Positions 7,717-16,992 of a stretch of DNA of 37,740 nucleotides are shown here, one piece after another. The position numbers and the translations under genes are program-made. Within the stretch, counting starts at the first letter, position 1. Each line of letters opens with the position of its first letter. This DNA is from Agromyces seonyuensis (GTDB taxonomy: Bacteria; Actinomycetota; Actinomycetes; Actinomycetales; Microbacteriaceae): NCBI RefSeq assembly GCF_009789225.1, contig NZ_WSTA01000029.1:1-37740 (forward strand). The letters run 5' to 3'. The notes below the pieces were generated by a model. That model did no database searches. It saw only the letters and a program-made list of their open reading frames with translations, and was not told the DNA's origin.

Positions 7717-8229
7717 ATGCCCAAGACCGTCGTTCGCCATGAGGGTGAGCACCTCTACGCGAACCAGCCGCAGACCGAGTCCGGGCAGCGCCTCTCCGCC
7801 GTCGTGCTGCGCATGCGGCAGGCGGAGCGGCTCCAGGCCGAGCGCGCGGTGCGGCGATCCGAGCTCTCGGCGGTCGATCTCGCGGCGCTCCGCTACCTCG
7901 TGCAGGGGCATCGCGACGGCCGAGACCTCAGCCCGAAGGACGTCATCATCATGCTCGCGACGTCGAGCGCGACCGTGACGAACGTGCTCGAGCGGCTCGT
8001 GAACCGGGGCTACCTCGCGCGCGTCCAGCATCCCAAGGACCGGCGCGCGCATTACCTCGTGCCGACCGAGCTCGGCATCCGGCACGTCGACGACGCCTAC
8101 CATGCTCGCGATGCCGCGGTCGTCTCCGTCATCGACGGCCTGACCGACGTGGAGGCCGACGCCGCGGCGGCGGTGCTCCGGCGCATCGCCGACGCGCTCG
8201 AGGCCATCGCGCCGATCGAATCCGACTGA
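7717..8229 (+). CDS. MarR-family winged-helix transcriptional regulator
   Basis: 170-residue MarR protein. Residues about 50-115 form the winged helix: LSPKDVIIMLATSSATVTNVLERLVNRGYLARVQHPKDRRAHYLVPTELG, with the family hallmark recognition helix (SSATVTNVLERLVNRGYL) and the DRR wing. Flanking helices (about 20-48 and 120-168) would form the dimer interface. The ATG at 7717 has GGAGG at 7707-7711. It sits behind a 65-aa ORF and faces a divergent small-ORF/DUF7882 unit, and MarR proteins usually repress their own divergent promoter, so the palindromes at 7422-7475 are probable targets. Effector unknown. Confidence 0.93.
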   Translation: MPKTVVRHEGEHLYANQPQTESGQRLSAVVLRMRQAERLQAERAVRRSELSAVDLAALRYLVQGHRDGRDLSPKDVIIMLATSSATVTNVLERLVNRGYLARVQHPKDRRAHYLVPTELGIRHVDDAYHARDAAVVSVIDGLTDVEADAAAAVLRRIADALEAIAPIESD

Positions 8230-8268
8230 CGGCCGGCCGACCCGCCGGACGCTCGGGCGTCGCCGCCG

Positions 8269-10614
8269 CTACTCGGTCGGCTGCTCGATCGCGGTCGGCC
8301 CGCCCCCGCGGCGCTCCAGCCGGATGACGATCGACTTCGAGGTCGGCGTGCCCGAGCCGTCGGCGACGGAGTCGAGCGGCACGAGCACGTTCGTCTCGGG
8401 GTAGTACGCGGCGGCGTTGCCGCGCGGGGTGTCGTAGTGCGTCACCCGGAACGCCTCGGCGCGGCGCTCGAGCCCGTCCGGCCACTCGGAGACGAGGTCG
8501 ACGAGCTCGCCCTCGGCGAAGCCCAGCTCCGTCGCATCCTCCGCATGCACGAGCACGACGCGGCGACCGTGCGCGATGCCCCGGTAGCGGTCGTCCTTGC
8601 CGTAGATCGTGGTGTTGTACTGGTCGTGCGAGCGCAGCGTCTGCAGCAGCAGGCGGCCCTCCGGGATCCTCGGGTACTCGAGCGGGTTCGCGGTGAACCG
8701 GGCCTTGCCGGTCGCCGTCGCGAAGGAGCGGTCGTCGCGCGGCCCGTTCGGCAGCATGAGCGTCTTGCCGCCGGCCACGCGCGACTCGAAGTCCTCGAAG
8801 CCCGGCACGACCGCCTCGATGTGGGCGCGGATGCCCGCGTAGTCGACCTCGAGCGCGTTCCAGTCCGCCTGCGGCGCGTTCGGCACGGCATCCGGGCCCG
8901 TGAAGAGCCGCCGGGCGAGGCGCGTGACGACCGCGACCTCCGAGGGCAGGTCCTCCGAGGGCGGGAAGAGCCGTCCGCGCGAGGCGTGCACGGCGCCCAT
9001 CGAGTCCTCGACGGTGACGCGCTGCTCGGGTTCCCCGCGGCCGCGCCGGTCGCGGTCCGTGCGGCCGAGCACCGGCAGGATGACCGCGCGGCGGCCGGTC
9101 ACGACGTGGGAGCGGTTGAGCTTCGTGGACACCTGCACGGTCAGGTCGCAGTTGCGCAGCGCGGCCTCGGTGACGGCGGTGTCGGGCGCCGCCGAGACGA
9201 AGTTGCCGCCCATCCCCATGAACACGCGACCGCGGCCGTCGCGCATCGCGCGGATCGCGTTGACGGTGTCGTGCCCGTGCCCCCGCGGCGCCTCGAAGGC
9301 GAACTCCGCGTCGAGCGCGGCCAGGAAGCGCTCCGGCATCTTCTCGAAGATGCCCATCGTACGGTCGCCCTGCACGTTCGAGTGGCCGCGCACCGGGCAG
9401 ACGCCGGCGCCCTCCCGGCCGATGTCGCCGCGCAGCAGCAGGAGGTTCACGACGTCGCGCAGGGTCGCGACCGAGTGCTTGTGCTGCGTCAGGCCCATCG
9501 CCCAGCACACGATCGTGCGCTTCGAGGCGCGCACGTACTCGCCGAGTTCGTGGAGGTGCTCGACGCTCAGGCCGGTGGCGAGGGCGAGCTCGTCCCACGA
9601 GGCATCCTGCATCGCCTGGGCGTACTCGGCGAAGCCGGAGGTGTGCACCTCGATGAACTCCTCGTCGAGCACGCGGCCCCAGCGCTCGTGCTGCTCGAGC
9701 AGGTGCTTGCCGAGCGCCTGGAAGAGGGCCTGGTCGCCGCCGAGGCGGATCTGCACGAACTCGTCGGCGATGGGCGTGCCGTCGCCGATGACGCCGCGCA
9801 CGAGCTGCGGGTTCTTGAAGCGCTTGAGCCCGGCCTCCGGCAGCGGATTGACGGCGATGACCGTGCCGCCGTTGCGTTTCGTCTTCTCGAGCGCCGAGAG
9901 CATCCGGGGATGGTTGGTACCGGGGTTCTGGCCGGCGACGATGACGAGGTCGGCACGGTGCAGGTCCTCGATCGTGACGGTGCCCTTGCCGATGCCGATG
10001 GTCTCGTTCAGGGCCGTGCCGGAGGACTCGTGGCACATGTTCGAGCAGTCGGGCAGGTTGTTCGTGCCGAGCCCGCGCACGAGCAGCTGGTAGAGGAACG
10101 CGGCCTCGTTGGAGGTGCGGCCCGACGTGTAGAAGATCGCCTCGTCGGGATCGTCGAGGCCGCGCAGGGCCTCGGCGACGAGGTCGAGGGCCTCGTCCCA
10201 GGATGCCTCGCGGTAGTGCGTCGCGCCCGGCTCGAGCACCATCGGGAACACCAGACGGCCCTGCTGGCCGAGCCAGTAGTCGTCCTGCTCCGCGAGCTCG
10301 GCGACGGAGTGCTCGGCGAAGAACGCGGGCCCGACGCGGCGCAGCGTGGCCTCCTCGGCGACGGCTTTCGCGCCGTTCTCGCAGAACTCGGCGACGTGGC
10401 GCTTGTCCTCCTCGGGCCAGGCGCAGCCGGGGCAGTCGAAGCCGTCCTTCTGATTGACGCGCAGCAGCGTGCGCGCCGTGCGGGCGACGCCCATCTGGTC
10501 GAGCGACACCTGCATCGCGTGCAGCACCCCCGGCACGCCGACGGCCCAGTCCTTCGGGCGCCCCACCTCGAGGCGGGACTCGTCGATGCCGTGCTCCGGT
10601 GCCTGCTTCGCCAT
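8269..10614 (-). CDS. FdhF/YdeP family molybdopterin oxidoreductase
   Basis: 781-residue oxidoreductase of the FdhF/YdeP group (DMSO-reductase superfamily, bis-MGD cofactor), cytoplasmic, with no Tat or Sec signal. The N-terminal GFDCPGCAWPEEDKRHVAEFCENGAKAVAEEA region is diagnostic of this subgroup; it replaces the four-cysteine Fe-S motif of true formate dehydrogenases. Other landmarks are SGRTSNEAAFLYQLLVRGLG, the CHESSG stretch, AGQNPGTNHPRML (MGD binding) and a C-terminal molydopterin-dinucleotide-binding domain containing LRSHDQYNTTIYG. The reaction is uncertain; E. coli YdeP is linked to acid resistance. The start at 10614 lacks a ribosome site but is six bases after TACGCT (10626-10621), suggesting a leaderless mRNA. 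Divergent from fdhD, whose product supplies the sulfur transfer such enzymes need. Confidence 0.93.
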   Translation of the reverse strand: MAKQAPEHGIDESRLEVGRPKDWAVGVPGVLHAMQVSLDQMGVARTARTLLRVNQKDGFDCPGCAWPEEDKRHVAEFCENGAKAVAEEATLRRVGPAFFAEHSVAELAEQDDYWLGQQGRLVFPMVLEPGATHYREASWDEALDLVAEALRGLDDPDEAIFYTSGRTSNEAAFLYQLLVRGLGTNNLPDCSNMCHESSGTALNETIGIGKGTVTIEDLHRADLVIVAGQNPGTNHPRMLSALEKTKRNGGTVIAVNPLPEAGLKRFKNPQLVRGVIGDGTPIADEFVQIRLGGDQALFQALGKHLLEQHERWGRVLDEEFIEVHTSGFAEYAQAMQDASWDELALATGLSVEHLHELGEYVRASKRTIVCWAMGLTQHKHSVATLRDVVNLLLLRGDIGREGAGVCPVRGHSNVQGDRTMGIFEKMPERFLAALDAEFAFEAPRGHGHDTVNAIRAMRDGRGRVFMGMGGNFVSAAPDTAVTEAALRNCDLTVQVSTKLNRSHVVTGRRAVILPVLGRTDRDRRGRGEPEQRVTVEDSMGAVHASRGRLFPPSEDLPSEVAVVTRLARRLFTGPDAVPNAPQADWNALEVDYAGIRAHIEAVVPGFEDFESRVAGGKTLMLPNGPRDDRSFATATGKARFTANPLEYPRIPEGRLLLQTLRSHDQYNTTIYGKDDRYRGIAHGRRVVLVHAEDATELGFAEGELVDLVSEWPDGLERRAEAFRVTHYDTPRGNAAAYYPETNVLVPLDSVADGSGTPTSKSIVIRLERRGGGPTAIEQPTE

Positions 10615-10708
10615 GCGGGCAGCGTAGCGCTGCAATCGAAGCCGAACCCGTCCGGATGGGCGCGCCGGCGCGCAGCGGATGCATGATGTGGTGAACGAAG
10701 GAGTCCCC

Positions 10709-11581
10709 ATGTCCCGAGCCGTGCTGCGCCGCCGCGTCACCCGCGTGCGCTGGGGGAGCGAGCCCGCCGACGCGCCCGGTCCATCGCGCTCGACGCGCGA
10801 GGACGTGCTCGCCGTCGAGGAGCCTCTCGAGATCCGCATCGGGGGCCGATCGTGGTCGGTCACGATGCGCACGCCGGGCGACGACTTCGACCTCGTCGCG
10901 GGGTTCCTCGTCTCCGAGGGCGTCGTCGCCGCGGCGCCCGAGCTCGCGTCGTTGCGCTACTGCGCCGGGGTCACCGAGACCGGTGAACGCGCCGAGAACA
11001 CCTACAACGTCGTGGATGCCGTGCTCGGGCCGGGGGCGATCCCGCCCCGGGACGCCCACGCGCGGCACTCGACGACGACGAGCGCGTGCGGCGTCTGCGG
11101 CACGACCTCGATCGACGCCGTCACCAAGGAGGCCCGATTCGAGCTGGATGCCGACGGCGACGCGGCCCTCGTCGACGCGGGCCTGCTCGCATCCCTGCCC
11201 GACCGCCTGCGTGCGCAGCAGCGGCTCTTCGACTCGACGGGCGGCGTGCATGCCGCGGGGCTCTTCACCGCCGAGGGCGAACTGCTGTGCCTCCGCGAGG
11301 ACGTCGGCCGGCACAACGCCGTCGACAAGGTCGTCGGCTGGGCGCTGCGCGAGGGGCGGCTGCCGCTGTCGGGCACCGTGCTCCAGGTGTCGGGGCGCGC
11401 CTCCTTCGAGCTCGTGCAGAAGGCGCGGCTCGCGGGCATCCCCGTGCTCGCGGCGGTGAGCGCGCCGTCCTCGCTCGCGCAGCAGCTCGCCGAGCGGTCG
11501 GGGCTCACGCTCGTCGGCTTCAGCCGCGGCACGAGCTTCACGGTCTACGCCCACCCCGAGCGCATCCGGCTGGTCGAGTAG
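10709..11581 (+). CDS. fdhD: Formate dehydrogenase accessory sulfurtransferase FdhD
   Basis: 290-residue FdhD. In the family it transfers sulfur from the cysteine desulfurase to the bis-MGD cofactor before insertion into formate dehydrogenase-type enzymes. Visible hallmarks: DVLAVEEPLEIRIGG, MRTPGDDFDLVAGFLVSEG, the essential CxxC in TTSACGVCG, the STGGVHAAGLF and REDVGRHNAVDKV stretches, and SGRASFELVQKA. Length is normal. The ATG at 10709 has GAAGGAG at 10697-10703; the frame extends back to 10679 without support. It is divergent from the FdhF/YdeP gene, its obvious client. The stop codon TAG lies inside the first unit of an intergenic repeat array, so the repeat has reached into the 3' coding end. 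Confidence 0.97.
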   Translation: MSRAVLRRRVTRVRWGSEPADAPGPSRSTREDVLAVEEPLEIRIGGRSWSVTMRTPGDDFDLVAGFLVSEGVVAAAPELASLRYCAGVTETGERAENTYNVVDAVLGPGAIPPRDAHARHSTTTSACGVCGTTSIDAVTKEARFELDADGDAALVDAGLLASLPDRLRAQQRLFDSTGGVHAAGLFTAEGELLCLREDVGRHNAVDKVVGWALREGRLPLSGTVLQVSGRASFELVQKARLAGIPVLAAVSAPSSLAQQLAERSGLTLVGFSRGTSFTVYAHPERIRLVE

Positions 11582-11790
11582 GCGCGCAGCGCCGTCTCGA
11601 GACCGGTGGGGCGCCCTTCGTTGGTCGACTCGGCGCGCAGCGCCGTATCGAGACCCGGTGGGGCGCCCTTCGTTGGTCGAGTCGGCGCGCAGCGCCGTAT
11701 CGAGACCGGTGGGGCCTCCTTCGTTGGTCGAGTAGGCGCGCAGCGCCGTATCGAGACCCGGCGGTTGCGGGGTCTGGATACGCTCGACCA
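11571..11790. repeat. Tandem array of a ~51-base intergenic repeat (family I)
   Basis: Four units start at 11571, 11622, 11674 and 11725 (periods 51, 52, 51). Each reads approximately TGGTCGAGTAGGCGCGCAGC, GCCGTATCGAGACC, then GGTGGGGCGCCCTTCGT. Each unit contains the hairpin GGCGC-GCA-GCGCC and ends that are partly inverted (GGTCGA ... TCGAGACC). The array closes with an inverted half-unit (GGTCTGGATACGCTCGACCA at 11771-11790). The first unit covers the stop codon of fdhD. Related to the hairpin at 14219-14292. Confidence 0.9.
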
Positions 11791-11799
11791 GCGGAGCGG

Positions 11800-12234
11800 C
11801 TAGGGCCGCTCCCACGCCGCCAGGGGACCCGGCACGACGCGGAACAACGGATGCGGAGCCGGCGAGGCGTCCTCGAGGTCGAGCGCGCGCTCGGGCGAGC
11901 GCGTGCGGAGCTTGCGCAGCAGGTGCCCCCACTCGTAGTCGAGCTGGCCGTCGCTGACGTCGATCGCCGGGGCGATCGGGCCGACCCGCAGCACGTCGAT
12001 GCGGGTGCGGTCGAACCGGTAGCCGCGCGCGGTCGCTTCGTCGGCGACGCCCGCGAGGAAGGCCCCGACGAGGTCGAGCGGCGCCTCGCCCGCCCGGAAT
12101 CGCTCGAGCTGGGGGTGACGGCGGTAGCCCGCGGTGCGCCCGGCGAGCACGGCCTGGGCGAGCAGAGCCTCGCGCCAGCACGCCGTGAGGCCCTGGCGGT
12201 CGAGGAACCGGGGATGCAAAGACCAGAGCCGCAC
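11800..12234 (-). CDS. Pyrimidine dimer DNA glycosylase/endonuclease V family protein
   Basis: 144-residue protein of the Pyr_excise family, related to phage T4 endonuclease V. The family sequence MRLWSLHPRFLDRQGLTACWREALLAQAVLAGRT is nearly diagnostic, followed by GYRRHPQLERFR and RGYRFDRTRID. The T4 enzyme cleaves the glycosylic bond of UV dimers and then the abasic site; activity of the short actinobacterial relatives is not established, so the name is by family. GTG start at 12234, without a ribosome site but six bases after TAGGCT (12246-12241), so probably leaderless. Stop codon is 10 bases from the repeat array, convergent with fdhD. Confidence 0.87.
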   Translation of the reverse strand: MRLWSLHPRFLDRQGLTACWREALLAQAVLAGRTAGYRRHPQLERFRAGEAPLDLVGAFLAGVADEATARGYRFDRTRIDVLRVGPIAPAIDVSDGQLDYEWGHLLRKLRTRSPERALDLEDASPAPHPLFRVVPGPLAAWERP

Positions 12235-12269
12235 CCCGTGAGCCTACGACGTGCGCCGAGTGGCGTGCC

Positions 12270-12686
12270 TCAGGTGGCGACCGTGCCGATGTTGATCATC
12301 CAGGTGACTCCGTACTTGTCGTCGAGCTGCCCGAACGCGTCGCCCCACGGCGCGTTCTCGAGCGGCATGGCGATCGTGCCGCCGTCGGCGAGCGCCGCCC
12401 ACCACCCGCGAAGCGTCGCGTCGTCGGCCGGTTCGCCCCACAGCGCGACGGCGAAGCCGCCGAAGGGCTTGGCCGGGTACTGGGCGGTCGCGTCGGAGCC
12501 CATGAGGTCGAAGCCGGGCCCGGTGAGCTGGCTGTGCATGACGAGGTCGCCGTCCTCCGGGCGCTCGTTCATGCCGAACTCGGAGTACGTCGAGACGGTC
12601 AGCTCGCCGCCGAACACCTCCTGGTAGTACGCCATCGCCTCACGGGCGTTGCCGTTGAAGCTGAGATAGGTGCTGGCCGAGGTCAT
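12270..12686 (-). CDS. VOC (glyoxalase/PhnB-like) family protein
   Basis: 138-residue vicinal-oxygen-chelate protein of the PhnB / 3-demethylubiquinone methyltransferase-like group. Typical pattern: STYLSFNGNAREAMAYYQEVFGG at the N-terminus, DLVMHSQL, and the C-terminal GDAFGQLDDKYGVTWMIN. These small proteins form paired beta-alpha-beta-beta-beta modules; the DDKYGVTW segment carries the usual end motif, but the metal-binding set is incomplete in most of this subgroup, and no reaction can be assigned. ATG 12686 is preceded by GGAGA; the open frame running further upstream is not homologous. The gene is 33 bases upstream of the Pyr_excise gene on the same strand. Confidence 0.88.
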   Translation of the reverse strand: MTSASTYLSFNGNAREAMAYYQEVFGGELTVSTYSEFGMNERPEDGDLVMHSQLTGPGFDLMGSDATAQYPAKPFGGFAVALWGEPADDATLRGWWAALADGGTIAMPLENAPWGDAFGQLDDKYGVTWMINIGTVAT

Positions 12687-12877
12687 CGTCGTCTCCGTTC
12701 GCGAGCAGGATCGTGCGTCCGGGGGCAGCCTCGCACCGACCGGGGACATCCGGAACCCCGTCGCGGACGCGTCGAAGCCCCCACCGGCGCCGCCCGGCCC
12801 GGCCGCCACTCGCTGCTCGCCGTCGACCGGTTCGCGTCGAGGTCGGACCTCTCGTCGGCCCACTCGGCGCACGCTCG
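12687..12877. other. Intergenic DNA without a recognised feature
   Basis: First part of the 536-base gap between the VOC gene and the sugar ABC operon. GC-rich, with open frames only by composition. I see no RNA or gene in it. The rest of the gap (12878-13222) holds the operators and promoters listed separately. Confidence 0.5.
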
Positions 12878-12906
12878 TTGAGCGGCGCGGTTGTGAGCGA
12901 TAACAT
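12878..12906 (+). promoter_or_regulatory. Putative promoter P1 with LacI-type operator
   Basis: TTGAGC (12878-12883), 17 bases, TAACAT (12901-12906). The sequence TTGTGAGCGATAACATC (12891-12907) overlaps the -10 and is identical to one at 13075-13091. Its symmetrical core TGTGAGC/GATAACA fits a LacI-family operator with a CG centre, and binding there would block RNA polymerase. Confidence 0.65.
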
Positions 12907-12996
12907 CCCGCCACCGGCCGCTCCGGGGTCGCCCGGATCCGCGGGAATCCGGGGCGCTGGAGCAGTTCGGGCCCGGACTCGGCGAGGCGGCACAAA

Positions 12997-13010
12997 TATG
13001 AGCGCTCACA
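12997..13010. promoter_or_regulatory. LacI-type operator palindrome
   Basis: TATGAGCGCTCACA, a 14-base palindrome with one mismatch between arms (TATGAGC against TGTGAGC). It shares the TGTGAGC half-site with the two operators on either side, at spacings of about 105 and 79 bases centre to centre. It has the classical LacI-family central CG and may serve as an auxiliary looping site. Confidence 0.65.
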
Positions 13011-13060
13011 TTCAGGGGGCGCCGTTGCAGAACCGTGACATTCCGGGCGGAACGAAGCGC

Positions 13061-13090
13061 TTGTGATTCGCAGATTGTGAGCGATAACAT
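13061..13090 (+). promoter_or_regulatory. Putative promoter P2 with LacI-type operator for the sugar ABC operon
   Basis: TTGTGA (13061-13066), 18 bases, TAACAT (13085-13090). The operator TTGTGAGCGATAACATC (13075-13091) overlaps the -10 as in P1. Predicted transcript start near 13097, leaving about 125 nt of leader before the GTG at 13223. The leader shows no recognisable riboswitch. Confidence 0.65.
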
Positions 13091-13222
13091 CTCGACGCGC
13101 CCAACGACGGGCGCCCGGCACCGGCCGAACGCGACGAGCTGCAGCAGCACGACGCGCCACGCCCCCCACTGCGACGGCACCGAGAGACGCAGCACAGCCG
13201 GCACTGAACAAGGAGGTTCACC

Positions 13223-14209
13223 GTGAACAAGAAGTTCCTCTCGCTCGCGGCCGCCGGGGCCCTGATCCTCGGGCTCGCGGGCTGCGCCGGCGGCGACGCT
13301 GCCAGCGAATCGAGCGGCCCCAAGGCGCTCGACGAGCTCGTGGTCGGCTTCGCGCAGGTCGGCGCCGAGTCCGGCTGGCGCACCGCGAACACCAAGGACA
13401 TCCAGGCGTCGTTCGAAGACGCCGGGATCGAGCTGAAGTTCTCCGACGCCCAGCAGAAGCAGGAGAACCAGATCAAGGCGATCCGCTCCTACATCCAGCA
13501 GGGCGTCGACTACATCGCGTTCTCGCCCGTCGTCGAGACCGGCTGGGACGCCGTGCTCAACGAGGCGAAGGCCGCGGGCATCCCCGTCGTGCTGACCGAC
13601 CGTGCGGTCGACAGCAAGGACACCTCGCTCTACGTCTCCTTCCTCGGCTCCGACTTCATCGAAGAGGGCAAGAAGGCCGGCCAGTGGGTGCTCGACGAGT
13701 ACGCCGACGCCACCGAGCCCGTGAACATCGTCCAGCTCGAGGGCACGACCGGTGCCGCGCCGGCCATCGACCGCGCCGAGGGCTTCGCCGACGTCATCTC
13801 GGAGAACGAGAACCTCCAGGTCATCGCGAGCCAGACCGGCGACTTCACCCGCGCCGGCGGCAAGCAGGTCATGGAGGCGATGCTGAAGGCCAACCCCGAC
13901 ATCGACCTCGTGTACGCGCACAACGACGACATGGGCCTCGGTGCGATCGAGGCGATCGAGGCCGCCGGCCTCGTGCCCGGCCAGGACATCAAGATCGTCA
14001 CGGTCGACGCGGTCCACGACGGCATGCAGGCCCTCGCCGATGGCAAGATCAACTTCATCGTCGAGTGCTCGCCGCTGCTCGGCAAGCAGCTGGTCGACAT
14101 CATCACCACCCTGAACGAGGGCGGCACCGTCGAGCCCCGCATCATCACGGAGGAGACGACCTTCACCCAGGAGCAGGCGATCGAAGCCCTGCCCGACCGG
14201 CAGTACTGA
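13223..14209 (+). CDS. ytfQ: Sugar ABC transporter substrate-binding lipoprotein (YtfQ-type)
   Basis: 328-residue lipoprotein. The signal peptide MNKKFLSLAAAGALILGLAGC ends in a lipobox with Cys21. The mature protein closely follows E. coli YtfQ (galactofuranose-binding): VGFAQVGAESGWRTANTKDI, SDAQQKQENQIKAIRSYIQQGVDYIAFSPVVETGWD, VVLTDRAVD, QTGDFTRAGGKQVMEAML and YAHNDDMGLGAIEAIEAAG. Related Bifidobacterium FruE binds fructose, so the sugar may be a furanose form but is not fixed. The GTG has a strong ribosome site (AAGGAGG at about 13210-13216). First gene of the operon; a 74-base hairpin follows it, which would favour higher expression of this gene than of the downstream ATPase. Confidence 0.93.
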   Translation: MNKKFLSLAAAGALILGLAGCAGGDAASESSGPKALDELVVGFAQVGAESGWRTANTKDIQASFEDAGIELKFSDAQQKQENQIKAIRSYIQQGVDYIAFSPVVETGWDAVLNEAKAAGIPVVLTDRAVDSKDTSLYVSFLGSDFIEEGKKAGQWVLDEYADATEPVNIVQLEGTTGAAPAIDRAEGFADVISENENLQVIASQTGDFTRAGGKQVMEAMLKANPDIDLVYAHNDDMGLGAIEAIEAAGLVPGQDIKIVTVDAVHDGMQALADGKINFIVECSPLLGKQLVDIITTLNEGGTVEPRIITEETTFTQEQAIEALPDRQY

Positions 14210-14218
14210 TCCGCCGAC

Positions 14219-14292
14219 CGCTGGTCGAGCAGCGGCGAAGCCGCGTATCGAGACCTCGCGAGGTCTCGATACGCGTCGCTGCTCGACCAGCG
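14219..14292. repeat. Large inverted repeat (family I) between ytfQ and ytfR
   Basis: Outer arms CGCTGGTCGAGCAGCG (14219-14234) and CGCTGCTCGACCAGCG (14277-14292) enclose a 34-base perfect palindrome whose half is CGCGTATCGAGACCTCG. Left of the inner stem there is a 7-base bulge. The half-element GGTCGAG...TATCGAGACC is the same as in the tandem array at 11571-11790. In RNA this is a very stable hairpin inside the operon, likely a partial terminator or 3'-end stabiliser for the ytfQ message. Confidence 0.9.
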
Positions 14293-14335
14293 GAACACCC
14301 TCGATCAGCGAACCACGGACTCGATGGAGAGACGA

Positions 14336-15945
<1,610 letters not shown>

Positions 15946-15949
<4 letters not shown>

Positions 15950-16992
15950 GCGCCCTCCTCGCCCGCATCGTCGGGAGCCGGCTGTTCTGGCCGATCGTCA
16001 TGCTGTTCGTGCTCTTCGTGGTCAACCTCATCGCGTTCCCGGGCTTCTTCTCGATCACGATCAAGGACGGCCACCTCTTCGGCAGCCTCATCGACATCCT
16101 GCGCAACGGCGCGCCGACGCTCATCATCGCCGTGGGCATGACGCTCGTCATCGCCACGCGCGGCATCGACCTCTCGGTCGGCGCGGTCGCGGCGATCTCG
16201 GGCGCGGTCGCCTGCGCGATCATCCTCGGCTCCCCGAACCCGGGCAGCCCGGCGACCGTCGCCGTCGCGGTGCTCGTCGCGATCGGCATCTCGCTCGTGC
16301 TCGGCGTGTGGAACGGCTTCCTCGTGGCGGTGCTCGGCATCCAGCCGATCATCGCGACGCTCATCCTCATGACCGCGGGCCGCGGCGTCGCCATGCTCAT
16401 CACCGAGGGCCAGATCCTGACGGTCAACAGCCCGCCGTTCAAGATGCTCGGGTCCGGGTTCTGGCTGGGTCTGCCGGTGGCCGTCATCATCGCGGCCGTG
16501 CTCTTCGCGGCGGCGGCTCTGCTGACTCGGCGCACCGCGCTCGGCATGCTCATCGAGTCGGTCGGCATCAACCCCGAAGCCTCCCGGCAGGCGGGCGTGC
16601 GCGCCCGCGGCCTCCTCTTCGGCGTCTACACGTTCTGCGCCTTCTGCGCGGCGATCGCCGGCGTCATCCTCACCGCCAACACGGCCGCGGCCGACGCGAA
16701 CAACACGGGCCTGTTCATCGAGCTCGACGCCATCCTCGCCGTCGTCATCGGCGGCACCTCCCTCGCGGGCGGCCGCTACTCGCTCGCCGGCACGCTCGTC
16801 GGCGCCCTCGTCATCCAGACCCTCGTGACGACCGTCTACACGGTCGGCATCCCGCCGATCGCGACGATGGTGTTCAAGGCCGCCGTCGTGACGATCGTCT
16901 GCATCCTCCAGTCGCCCAGAACCAACCAGGCGCTCGGCTCGTTCCGACGAAGCCTCGCCGTCCGAGCCGGGAAGGGAGCGGCCGCGTCATGA
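15946..16992 (+). CDS. ytfT: Sugar ABC transporter permease (YtfT-type)
   Basis: 348-residue inner-membrane permease of the RbsC/YtfT family with about ten hydrophobic helices. The family landmarks TLIIAVGMTLVIATRGIDLSVGAV, GVWNGFLVAVLGIQPIIATLILMTAGRGVAMLIT, ALGMLIESVGINPEASRQAGV and LDAILAVVIGGTSLAGGRYSLAGT are all present. The start is a TTG (MSALLARIVG) whose last two bases belong to the ytfR stop codon; AAGGAG lies about nine bases upstream. This TTGA overlap implies translational coupling. A longer open frame upstream in this register is antisense-like composition, not protein. Acts with YjfF as the transmembrane heterodimer. Confidence 0.93.

Noticed and set aside
11571-11790. CRISPR array
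   Set aside because: Units are contiguous ~51-base tandem copies with no unique spacers, and no cas gene is present.
8129-12181. Very long open frame (1350 codons) on the minus strand
   Set aside because: It overlaps the FdhF/YdeP, FdhD and Pyr_excise genes in other frames and its product is Arg/Pro/Ala-rich without family features; long open frames are expected in DNA of this GC content.
12891-13091. Cloning-vector or E. coli lac contamination suggested by lacO-like GTGAGCGATAACA
   Set aside because: The sites are embedded in native high-GC DNA, lack the extra G of lacO, and stand in front of a LacI-regulated operon; LacI-family operators resemble each other across phyla.
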